A stretch of DNA of 64,000 nucleotides from Lysobacter daejeonensis GH1-9 (lineage in GTDB: Bacteria > Pseudomonadota > Gammaproteobacteria > Xanthomonadales > Xanthomonadaceae), in assembly GCF_000768355.1 (NCBI RefSeq), contig NZ_AVPU01000013.1, positions 1 through 64,000 of the forward strand. The letters are read 5' to 3'. This document shows positions 27,524-35,551 of this stretch, one piece after another. Position numbers and translations under genes: made by a program. The notes below the pieces were generated by a model. That model ran no database searches. It had not been told where the DNA came from and was given only the letters and a program-made list of their open reading frames with translations. Every line of letters begins with the position of its first letter. Positions within the stretch are counted from its first letter, which is position 1.

Positions 27524-28833
27524 ACCGCCGCGTCTTGAACCGCTCGTTGCTTGCAGTGGGCCTGTTCGTGGCAACGTTCGGCGCGTCCGCACGCGACGTG
27601 CTGATCCGCAATGCCACGGTCCACACGGCCGGTGCGCAGGGCACGCTGCATCACGCCGACGTGCTGGTCGGTGGCGGCAAGGTGCGGGCCGTGGGCACCG
27701 GGCTCACCGCGCCGGCGGGCGCCGAAGTGATCGACGCACAGGGCCGCCCGCTGACCCCGACGCTGTTCGGCGGGATCACCGAGATCGGCCTGGAGGAGGT
27801 TTCCGGCGAACGCGCCACCGTCGACCAGGCGCTGGCGCTGGGCAAGGGCGGCGAGATGTCGGTACGTCCCGAGTTCGACGTGACGCTGGCCTTCAACCCC
27901 GAGTCGGTGGTGATTCCGGTGAGCCGCGTCGAGGGCATCGGCTGGACCCTGCTGGGTGCCAACGCCACGCAGGGCGGCTCGCTGATCGGTGGCCAGGGTG
28001 CGGTGGTGCGACTCGACGGCGGCCCCGACCCGGTGGGGCCGAAGGTGTTGTTCGTGAAACTGGGCAGCGAGGCGTCCGGGCTGACCGGCAATTCGCGCGC
28101 GGGCCAGTGGATGATCCTCGACCAGCTGATCGACGAGGTGCGCGGCCGTATCGCCCCGGGCTCGCACGCGGCGTTGCTGACCCCGGCCGGCCGTGCGGCG
28201 CTGGCGCGCTACCTCGATGGTGGCGGCCGCGTGGTGGTGCAGGTGCACCGTGCCGCCGACATCCGCCAGTTGCTGCGTTGGGCGGGCCGGCACAAGGTGC
28301 GCGTCGCGGTCGCAGGCGGCGCGGAAGCATGGAAGCTGGCGCCGCAACTGGCGGCCGCCAAGGTGCCGGTGTTCGTGGACCCGCTGGCCAACCTGCCGTC
28401 GGACTTCGACAGCATCGGCGCCAGCCTGGAGAACGCCGCCCGGCTGCGTGCGGCGGGCGTAGCCGTCGGCTTCACCCAGGCTGGCGACGCCTCGCACCAC
28501 GCGCGCAAGATGCGCCAGCTGGCCGGCAACGCGGTGGCTGCGGGCCTGCCCTGGGAGGATGGACTGGCGGGACTGACCCGGATCCCGGCCGAGGCCTTTG
28601 GCGTGGCCGATGAGCTGGGCCGCATCGCCCCGGGCCAGCGCGCCGATCTGGTGCTGTGGAGCGGCGACCCGCTGGAGGTCAACAGCGTCGCGCTGCAGGT
28701 GTGGATGGACGGCCAGTCCATCCCGATGCGCAGCCGCCAGACCGAACTGCGTGACCGCTACCTGCGTGCGGTGCCGTCCGCCGAACAGGGCGGTCTGCCG
28801 CGCGCCTACCCGTCGGCCGCCGGCATCCGCTGA
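27520..28833 (+). CDS. Amidohydrolase-like partner lacking the HxH metal motif
   Basis: 437 residues with a signal peptide (about 1-25, ending GASA). It keeps the amidohydrolase outline: N-terminal VLIRNATVHTAG and C-terminal GRIAPGQRADLVLWSGDPLE. At the position of PGxIDxHxH it reads PLTPTLFGGITEIG (about 77-90), with no His pair, and the barrel lacks the expected later His ligands. It is therefore probably catalytically inactive or differently tuned, acting as a subunit for the upstream amidohydrolase with which it overlaps by four bases. Such tandem pairs of a catalytic and a degenerate member are seen in related bacteria; the role is inferred. Confidence 0.82.
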
Positions 28834-28844
28834 CGATCGGCGTG

Positions 28845-28873
28845 CCCGTCCCGCCCCTTGCAGGCGGGACGGG
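28845..28873 (+). terminator. Hairpin after the amidohydrolase pair
   Basis: Perfect 11-bp inverted repeat CCCGTCCCGCC / GGCGGGACGGG with a 7-nt loop, 12 bp past the stop. Strong stem, no U-run. Confidence 0.6.
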
Positions 28874-28971
28874 ACGGCGGGTGGGCGAACGGATCGTCGT
28901 TGGCCGACTGCGGCCCGTTGCGGCCGACGTCAGACCTGCTAGCGTGGCCTGCCTTTTCACCGGAGCCCACC

Positions 28972-29376
28972 ATGCCCCCGATGCCCACCGACCTCAATTG
29001 GCTGGCGATCCTGGCCGCCACCGCCTCCAGCTTCGTGCTGGGCGGGCTGTGGTACGGACCGCTGTTCAAGAAGGCCTGGTGCCGCGAGGCCGGCATCGAT
29101 CCGGATGCTGCGCCGCAACACCAAGGCCGGGTCTTTGCCACCGCCATCGTCTGTGCCCTGCTCTCGGCCACGGTGTTCTCCACCCTGTTGCCGACTACGG
29201 CGACGGCGGTGGATGGCTTCGGCGTGGGCTTCGTGGTCGGCCTGTTCTTCGTGGCGATGAGCTTCGGCATCAATTACGCCTTCGCCCAGCGCAGCCTGAA
29301 GCTGTGGATGATCGACGGCGGCTACCACATCGTGCAGTTCGTCCTGTTCGGGGTGATCCTCGGCGCCTGGGGCTGA
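28972..29376 (+). CDS. DUF1761 membrane protein
   Basis: 134 residues from ATG 28972 (a further ATG three codons on). Four hydrophobic segments (about 7-27, 50-70, 80-102, 112-132). The pattern NWLAILAATASSFVLGGLWYGPLFKKAW is the DUF1761 signature, with W-Y-G-P and a following loop. Inner-membrane protein of unknown function. Upstream starts would include Pro/Ser-rich sequence without family support. Confidence 0.85.
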   Translation: MPPMPTDLNWLAILAATASSFVLGGLWYGPLFKKAWCREAGIDPDAAPQHQGRVFATAIVCALLSATVFSTLLPTTATAVDGFGVGFVVGLFFVAMSFGINYAFAQRSLKLWMIDGGYHIVQFVLFGVILGAWG

Positions 29377-29494
29377 GCCCGCGGCCCGCCCCCCGGATTG
29401 TTGCGTCCGGACGCGCCCTGCGCCCCCGTTTTTCCGGCTATGCTTGGCGCAAAATCCGCCAAAGAGCGGTTATCCAGCAAGTGGGGAGGGTGTG

Positions 29495-30442
29495 ATGCGT
29501 ATTGGACTTGTGGTCGATTCGGCCTGCGATCTGCCGAAGGCGTTCCTGGATCAACACAACTTCACCATCCTGCCAATCACCGTCCGCATCGGCGAGGCGG
29601 TGCTGGCCGATCACCGCGATGAGCAGGCGACGCTGGAGTTCCTGCACTCGCACGTGGCCACGCGCGGCCACGAAGCCGAGACGATGCCATTCACGGTGCA
29701 ACAGATCCACGATCTGTTCCTGGGCCGGTTGGTGATCGATTACGACTACGTGTTCTGCATGACGATCACGAAGACGCGCAGCCCGATCTTCGACAACGCC
29801 AGCCAGGCGAGTTTCTCGATCCTCAACGACTACCGCCCGATCCGCGCGGCGGCCGGGCATGACACGCCGTTCGCGCTGCGCGTGATCGACACGCAGAACC
29901 TGTTCGCCGCACAGGGCGTGCTGGCAGTGGAGGCCGCGCGACTGGTCGCCGCTGGCGAAGGTGCGCCGAAGATCCGCGCACGGCTGGAACACCTGGCACT
30001 GCACACACAGGGCTACCTGATCCCGCCGGACCTGTACTACCTGCGTAATCGCGCGCGCACCAAGGGCGACCGCAGCGTGGGCCTGCTCAGCGCCGCGCTG
30101 GGCACGGCGCTGGACATCAAGCCGGTGCTGCACTGCAACCGTGGCGAAACCGGGCCGGCCGCGAAGATCAAGGGCTTCGAGCCGGCGGTGCAGAAGACGC
30201 TGGAGCATGTGGCACGGCGGGTGGAAGCCGGTGACCTGCTGACGCCGACGGTGTGCATGAGTTACGGCGGCGAACTGGAAGAGCTGCACCGCCTGCCGGG
30301 CTACGAAAACCTGCGCGCGGCGTGCCGGGCGAACAACGTCGAGTTCTTCGAGAGCGTCATGAGCCTGACCGGCATGGTCAACGTGGGCAAGGGCGCGGTG
30401 GTGGTCGGTTTCGCCGCCGAAGGGCAGAAGTTCAGCGGCTGA
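29495..30442 (+). CDS. DegV-family fatty-acid-binding protein
   Basis: 315 residues from ATG 29495 with SD GGGGAGGG. N-terminal EDD-fold signature IGLVVDSACDLPKAFLDQ and later TITKTRSPIFDNA and LRVIDTQNLFAAQGVL. The C-terminal half has YLIPPDLYYLRNRARTKGDRS and LLSAALGTALDIKPVLHCNRG. Family members (FakB in Firmicutes) bind a fatty acid and present it to a kinase; no FakA-like kinase is in the window. It is cytoplasmic. The fairly long middle region is typical of proteobacterial members. Confidence 0.85.
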   Translation: MRIGLVVDSACDLPKAFLDQHNFTILPITVRIGEAVLADHRDEQATLEFLHSHVATRGHEAETMPFTVQQIHDLFLGRLVIDYDYVFCMTITKTRSPIFDNASQASFSILNDYRPIRAAAGHDTPFALRVIDTQNLFAAQGVLAVEAARLVAAGEGAPKIRARLEHLALHTQGYLIPPDLYYLRNRARTKGDRSVGLLSAALGTALDIKPVLHCNRGETGPAAKIKGFEPAVQKTLEHVARRVEAGDLLTPTVCMSYGGELEELHRLPGYENLRAACRANNVEFFESVMSLTGMVNVGKGAVVVGFAAEGQKFSG

Positions 30443-30451
30443 CCCTCCGGT

Positions 30452-30479
30452 GATGGCCCGGCACTGCGCGCGGGCCATC
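30452..30479 (+). terminator. Hairpin after the DegV gene
   Basis: Inverted repeat GATGGCCCG / CGGGCCATC (9 bp) with a 10-nt loop, 9 bp past the stop. No U-run. Confidence 0.5.
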
Positions 30480-30599
30480 GCATCACATAGGACTCGTGGG
30501 TTGGCATGCCCGCGCTCCCGTGACCGGGACTTTCTACCTACAGCCACGCGCCGCCACGCCGGGTAGGCTGGGGGCTTTGCCCGCCTGCGTGGTTCTTCG

Positions 30600-33500
30600 A
30601 TGACCTCCAACCGTTGCCTGCTCGCCGTCGCGCTCGCCAGCGCGATCTCCCTCCACGTGGCCGCGCCCGCCCGCGCGCAGCAGCCGCAACCCGAGGCCAA
30701 GGAGCAGGCCGACAAGGATAAGGACAAGGTCCAGCTTGAGCAGGACGCGCTCGACCCAGCAGGCAACGACCCGGCCAAGGCCCCTGCGCAGAGCGCCAAG
30801 GGCCGCGCCAAGCCCGGCGAGGACGCTGACAAGAAGAAGTGGGATGTCACCGCCGCGCACGGCCAGACCAAGCCGGTGCGTTTCGAGACCGACGAAGGCA
30901 CGTGGATGGACGTGGACGTGTCGCCCGACGGCCGCCAGATCGCGTTCTCGCTGCTCGGCGATCTGTATCGCATGCCGATCACCGGCGGCGCCGCCACGCG
31001 CGTGACCAGCGGCCCGGCCTGGGACGTGCAGCCGCGCTTCTCGCCCGACGGCAAGGAGCTGGCGTTCACCTCCGACCGCGGCGGCGGCAACAACCTGTGG
31101 CGCGTGCCGGCATCGGGGATGGCCGCCGACGGCAGCAACGCCACGCAGGTGACCAAGGAAGATTTCCGCCTGCTCAACAACCCGGCGTGGACGCCGGACG
31201 GGCAGTTCCTGATCGGCCGCAAGCACTTCACCGGCGAGCGTTCGCTGGGCGCGGGCGAGCTGTGGCTGTACCACGTCAGTGGCGGCGGCGGCGTGCAGCT
31301 GACCAAGCAGAAGAACGACCAGCAGGACCTGGGCGAACCGGCGGTGTCGCCGGATGGGCGCTACGTGTATTTCTCCGAGGACGTCAGCCCCGGCCCGACC
31401 TTCCAGTACAACAAGAACCCGCATGCGGTGATCTACGCACTCAAGCGCCTGGACCGCGAGAGCGGCAAGATCGACACGCTGGTCGCCACCCCGGGCGGCG
31501 CGGTGCGCCCGCAACCGTCGCCGGATGGCAAGTCGCTGGCGTTCGTGAAGCGCATCCGCGACAAGTCGGTGCTGCACGTGCTCGACCTGTCCAGCGGTGA
31601 GGCGCGCCCGGTGTGGGACGGCCTCTCGCACGACCAGCAGGAAGCGTGGGCGATCTTCGGCCCGTACAGCAATTTCGACTGGACGCCGGACTCCAAGGCC
31701 GTGGTGGTATGGGCGCAAGGCAAGCTATGGCGCGTGGACATGGCCAGCGGAAAGCCCTCCAACATCCCGTTCACCGCGCAGGTGGAGCAGACCGTCACCG
31801 CGCCGCTGCGCTTCGAGCAGAAGATCGACGAAGGCATGTTCGCGCCGAAGATGATCCGCGACGTGGCGACCAGCGCCGACGGCAAGACGCTGGTCTTCCA
31901 CGCGGTCGGCCAGCTGTGGCGCAAGCGCCTGCCCGACGGCAAGCCAGAGCGCCTGACCGCCAACGACGGCGTGTACGAGTACCAGCCCAGCTTCAGCGCC
32001 GACGGACGCAAACTGCTGTACACCACGTGGTCGGACGCGGGCATGGGCGCGATCTACGTGCGCGATGCCGGCGGCAGCGGGCTGGGCAAGCGCCTGACGC
32101 AGGAGAAGGGCTTCTACTACGGCCCGCGCTTCTCGCCGGACGGCTCGCGCATCGTGTACAGCAAGACCGGCGGCGGCGGCCTGACCGGCTCGATGTGGTC
32201 GGGCGACAAGGGCATCTACGTGATGCCGGCCGGCGGCGGCAAGGCGGTGCGCCTGGCCGACAGCGGTGAGTCGCCGCAGTTCAGCGCAGACGGCAAGCGC
32301 GTGTATTTCCTCACCGGCGGCGGGCTGAAGAAGAAGCTGATGTCGGTCGGCCTCAACGGCGAGGAGCCGCGCGAGGTATACGACCTCAAGTACGTCGATG
32401 GCGTCAGCATCAGCCCGGACGGCAAGTGGGTCGCTTTCACCGAGCTGTTCAACGCCTACGTGGCGCCGCTGGTGACCACCGGCAAGGCGGTGGAGCTCGG
32501 CAAGGACAGCAAGGCGGTGCCGGTGACCGCGGTCAGCGCGGACGTCGGCAGCTACCTGCACTGGTCAGCCGACTCGAAGTCGCTGCACTGGATGGTGGGC
32601 GACCGCTACTACTCGCGACCGCTCAACCAGGCGTTCGCGTTCCTGCCGGGCGCGCCGAAGGAGCTGCCCAAGCCGACCACCGACGGCGGCATTGCGGTGG
32701 GCCTGAGCGTTGCGGTGGATAAGCCGCGCGATGTGGTCGCGTTCACCAACGCACGCATCGTCACCATGCGCGATGCCGAGCGCAGCCAGGAAGTGATCGA
32801 GAACGGCACGCTGGTGGTGCGCGGCGACGTGATCGAAGCGGTTGGCGCAGGCGTGGCCGTGCCGGCCGGCGCACGCGTGATCGACGCGCGCGGCAAGACC
32901 ATCGTGCCGGGCTACGTGGACGCGCACGCGCACGCGGCGCATTTCGGCCAGGGCGTGGTGCCGCAGCAGAACTGGGCGTACTACACCAACCTCGCGTTTG
33001 GCGTGACCACCATGCACGACCCGTCGGCCACCACCGAGTTCGTGTTCTCCGAGAGCGAGCTGCAGAAGGCCGGCAAGATGGTCGGCCCGCGCGTGTTCTC
33101 CACCGGCACGATCCTGTATGGCGCCGATGGCGACTTCAAGGCGGTGGTCAATTCGCTGGACGACGCGCGCAGCCACCTGCGCCGGATGAAGGCGCACGGC
33201 GCGTTCAGCGTGAAGAGCTACAACCAACCGCGCCGTGACCAGCGCCAGCAGATCAACACCGCCGCGCGCGAGCTGGGCATGCTGGTGGTGGAGGAAGGCG
33301 GCAGCACCTTCCACCACAACATGACCATGGTGCTGGATGGCGTGACCGGCATCGAGCACAACATCCCGGTGGCGCCGCTGTACAAGGACGTGGTGGGCCT
33401 GTGGTCGCAGACCGACGTGCGCAACACGCCGACGCTGGTGGTGAGCTACGGTGGCCTGTCGGGCGAGTACTGGTGGTATGCGCGCGACAACGTGTGGGAG

Positions 33501-34061
33501 GACAAGAAGCTCAACCGCTTTTTCCCGCGCGAGACGCTGGACGCGCGCAGCATTCGCCGTGAGACCGCGCCGGACTGGGATTACTGGCACATCGAGGTGG
33601 CCAAGTCGGCGAAGAAACTGCGCGACGCAGGCGTCAAGATCCAGGTCGGTGGCCACGGCCAGCTGCAGGGTCTGTCGCCCAACTGGGAGACGTGGATGCT
33701 GACCCAGGGCGGCTTCAGCAACTTCGAGGCGCTGCGCGCGGCGACCTTCGACGGTGCCGACTACCTCGGGCTGGGCAAGCAGATCGGTTCGCTGGAAGTG
33801 GGCAAGCAGGCCGACCTGGTGGTGCTCAACAGCAACCCGCTGGAGAACATCCGCGCCACCATCGACACCCGCTACGTGATGGTCGATGGCCGCCTGTTCG
33901 ACGTGGACGCGGACATGGCCGAAGTCGGCAACCGTGGCGAGAAGGCGCCGAACTTCTACTGGCAGCGCCACCGCGACGGGCAGACCTTCGGGCTGGAGTA
34001 CGGGCCAACGGCGGTGTGCCATTGCCCGAAGGGTCATGGCGCGCACGTGCACCTGGACTGA
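30600..34061 (+). CDS. Secreted TolB-like beta-propeller/amidohydrolase fusion
   Basis: 1153 residues. Signal peptide (about 1-26), then a Lys/Glu/Asp/Gln-rich linker (27-80). Residues about 95-690 hold repeated PD40/TolB-type blades (SPDGRQIAF, SPDGKELAFTSDRGG, SPDGRYVYFSED, SPDGSRIVYSK and more). Residues about 720-1130 form an amidohydrolase domain with PGYVDAHAHAAH (H776, H778), VTTMHDPSATTEF and GSLEVGKQADLVVLNSNPLE. The propeller probably gates a peptide-like substrate to a metal-dependent hydrolase in the periplasm. The C-terminal 14 residues contain two Cys and three His, an unusual potential metal site. The architecture is known in this lineage; substrate unknown. Confidence 0.88.
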   Translation: MTSNRCLLAVALASAISLHVAAPARAQQPQPEAKEQADKDKDKVQLEQDALDPAGNDPAKAPAQSAKGRAKPGEDADKKKWDVTAAHGQTKPVRFETDEGTWMDVDVSPDGRQIAFSLLGDLYRMPITGGAATRVTSGPAWDVQPRFSPDGKELAFTSDRGGGNNLWRVPASGMAADGSNATQVTKEDFRLLNNPAWTPDGQFLIGRKHFTGERSLGAGELWLYHVSGGGGVQLTKQKNDQQDLGEPAVSPDGRYVYFSEDVSPGPTFQYNKNPHAVIYALKRLDRESGKIDTLVATPGGAVRPQPSPDGKSLAFVKRIRDKSVLHVLDLSSGEARPVWDGLSHDQQEAWAIFGPYSNFDWTPDSKAVVVWAQGKLWRVDMASGKPSNIPFTAQVEQTVTAPLRFEQKIDEGMFAPKMIRDVATSADGKTLVFHAVGQLWRKRLPDGKPERLTANDGVYEYQPSFSADGRKLLYTTWSDAGMGAIYVRDAGGSGLGKRLTQEKGFYYGPRFSPDGSRIVYSKTGGGGLTGSMWSGDKGIYVMPAGGGKAVRLADSGESPQFSADGKRVYFLTGGGLKKKLMSVGLNGEEPREVYDLKYVDGVSISPDGKWVAFTELFNAYVAPLVTTGKAVELGKDSKAVPVTAVSADVGSYLHWSADSKSLHWMVGDRYYSRPLNQAFAFLPGAPKELPKPTTDGGIAVGLSVAVDKPRDVVAFTNARIVTMRDAERSQEVIENGTLVVRGDVIEAVGAGVAVPAGARVIDARGKTIVPGYVDAHAHAAHFGQGVVPQQNWAYYTNLAFGVTTMHDPSATTEFVFSESELQKAGKMVGPRVFSTGTILYGADGDFKAVVNSLDDARSHLRRMKAHGAFSVKSYNQPRRDQRQQINTAARELGMLVVEEGGSTFHHNMTMVLDGVTGIEHNIPVAPLYKDVVGLWSQTDVRNTPTLVVSYGGLSGEYWWYARDNVWEDKKLNRFFPRETLDARSIRRETAPDWDYWHIEVAKSAKKLRDAGVKIQVGGHGQLQGLSPNWETWMLTQGGFSNFEALRAATFDGADYLGLGKQIGSLEVGKQADLVVLNSNPLENIRATIDTRYVMVDGRLFDVDADMAEVGNRGEKAPNFYWQRHRDGQTFGLEYGPTAVCHCPKGHGAHVHLD

Positions 34062-34093
34062 TCATCGGCGACGTTACTGACGCCACAAGCAAT

Positions 34094-34115
34094 CCCCGGG
34101 CCTGCCGGCCCGGGG
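34094..34115 (+). terminator. Hairpin after the propeller/amidohydrolase gene
   Basis: Perfect 9-bp inverted repeat CCCCGGGCC / GGCCCGGGG, 4-nt loop, 33 bp past the stop. Followed by GAAACC, no U-run. Confidence 0.5.
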
Positions 34116-34234
34116 GAAACCGCGCGGGAGTATCCGACGATCCCATCAGGCACCTGCCTGCATCGGGCCCGCATTCACATTGTCGCCATCATTGCCGTCT
34201 TACGCTGCCCCCATCGACGCCAGGGACTGCTGCC

Positions 34235-34579
34235 ATGACCACCCGCTACTACCTCACCCTGCCCGACTCGTCCCGCGCGCGCGGCGGTGACCCGGCGCTG
34301 GCGTTCACCGCCCACAGTGCCGAGGGGTTTGCGGAGCAACTACAGGACGCGCTCCGCGAACGCACGCTGTTCGACCGCTGGCGGCTGATGCAGCCGGAAC
34401 CCGACGAGGTCGACCCGGCCTTGGGCGCCACGGACCCCACCGCGCAGGTGCACGGCCAGCAGCAGGACCTTCACATCAACCTGGTGGTGACCTCGGTCAT
34501 CCCCGGCACGGTGCTCAAGCACCGCCTGCGCCTGCTGGCAGGCAGCCACTGGGAACTGCGGGACGTCACCGCGGCTTGA
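34235..34579 (+). CDS. Small protein of unknown function
   Basis: 114 residues from ATG 34235 (begins MTTRYYLTLPDSSRARG). No signal peptide, membrane segment or Cys. The sequence alternates charged and hydrophobic residues: FTAHSAEGFAEQLQDALRE, LFDRWRLMQPEPDEVDP and INLVVTSVIPGTVLKHRLRL, ending GSHWELRDVTAA. It looks like a compact alpha/beta cytoplasmic protein of the kind found as single-copy hypotheticals in Xanthomonadaceae. The coding periodicity and the GGGACTGCTGCC leader support expression, but no function can be given. Confidence 0.65.
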   Translation: MTTRYYLTLPDSSRARGGDPALAFTAHSAEGFAEQLQDALRERTLFDRWRLMQPEPDEVDPALGATDPTAQVHGQQQDLHINLVVTSVIPGTVLKHRLRLLAGSHWELRDVTAA

Positions 34580-34604
34580 GCCGCCGTCGGGGGCCGCGGG
34601 ATTT

Positions 34605-34631
34605 CGGCCGCAGCGTCGTGGCATGCGGCCG
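34605..34631. terminator. Hairpin between convergent genes
   Basis: Inverted repeat CGGCCGCA / TGCGGCCG (8 bp), 11-nt loop, between the stops at 34579 (plus) and 34669 (minus). Confidence 0.4.
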
Positions 34632-34668
34632 TTGGAGCGCTCCGCCCGCGCCTTGGTGCCGTGCCAGG

Positions 34669-35352
34669 TCAGCGCGCGCCCAGATCCTGCGGCGCCGCCG
34701 CCTCACCCCCATGGTTGGCCCATTGCGCCGCCGATAGCGCCACCCGCCCACTAACCCCGGCCCGCTCGAAGGCGTGGTGCAGGTGGGTCTTCACCGTCTC
34801 CGGACTGATGCCCAGGTTGCGCGCGATCTGCTTGTTGCTCAGCCCCTGGGCGGCCCATTGCACGATTTCGCGCTGGCGCTGGGTCAGCTGCGCCAGGCTG
34901 GGGTGCGGCGGTTCGTGGGCGAAGGCCGCGGCATCCACCGGCGGCAGCTCGTTCCAGGACGACAGCACCGCCCGCAGCATCAATGCCGGCTCCACCGCGA
35001 ACAGGCCCGCACCGACCGCGCGCAAGGCCCGCAGCACGGTTTCCGGTGACGCATCCTTTTCCAGGCAGCCACTGGCGCCACTGCGCACGCAGTCCTGCAG
35101 TGCCGTGACCGTCGGCGAGCGGTAGAAGTACAGCCGGTGTGGCAGCGCCACCCGCCATGAGCGGATCTCGTGCTCGACTCGGGGATCATCGCCGTCCACC
35201 AGCAGCAGGGACGGCTGCTCCCCGCGCACAGCCCGCTCGCCCGGGCTTCGGGTACCCATCCACGACAGATCCCCCCGGGTTGCGAGGATCCGCTCCAGCC
35301 GCGCGCACCAGAGGCGGTCACTGCCAATAGCCATCACCGGCAAGCTTGTCAT
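34669..35352 (-). CDS. LuxR-family response regulator
   Basis: 227 residues from ATG 35352 (SD GTGGAG); a GTG at 35361 is an alternative. N-terminal receiver-like domain (about 5-120): LLLVDGDD near the phosphoacceptor position and CLEKDASPETVLRALRAV with the conserved Lys. The first strand lacks the usual acidic pair, so the receiver is degenerate. C-terminal NarL/LuxR HTH (about 155-215): LTQRQREIVQWAAQGLSNKQ, IARNLGISPETVKTHLHHAF. No histidine kinase is adjacent. It is divergent from the large secreted protein at 35552, with a 22-bp palindrome between them, and is its likely regulator and autoregulator. Confidence 0.9.
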   Translation of the reverse strand: MTSLPVMAIGSDRLWCARLERILATRGDLSWMGTRSPGERAVRGEQPSLLLVDGDDPRVEHEIRSWRVALPHRLYFYRSPTVTALQDCVRSGASGCLEKDASPETVLRALRAVGAGLFAVEPALMLRAVLSSWNELPPVDAAAFAHEPPHPSLAQLTQRQREIVQWAAQGLSNKQIARNLGISPETVKTHLHHAFERAGVSGRVALSAAQWANHGGEAAAPQDLGAR

Positions 35353-35384
35353 GTGCTCCACCCATCAGGTTAGGCACGGGCGCC

Positions 35385-35406
35385 CCTGCAACGCCGGCAT
35401 TGCAGG
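35385..35406. promoter_or_regulatory. 22-bp near-perfect palindrome between luxR-type gene and secreted protein gene
   Basis: CCTGCAACGCCGGCATTGCAGG is palindromic except for one internal base pair. It lies 33-54 bp upstream of the LuxR-family ATG and about 146 bp upstream of the secreted protein gene. The length and symmetry suit binding by a LuxR/NarL-type dimer, so it is the best operator candidate for the divergent regulator. Confidence 0.55.
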
Positions 35407-35551
35407 TAACGCAGGAGCCCAGGGGGGCCGGCCAATTTGGGGTAACCCGCGTGAGCGATTCCGATGCCCCGGGGAGAAGCGGACGCTAACCCTGTGCAGT
35501 CAGTCAGGGGCTCCTTGGCTACACATCCCCACAGAATTCCGGAGCACAATC

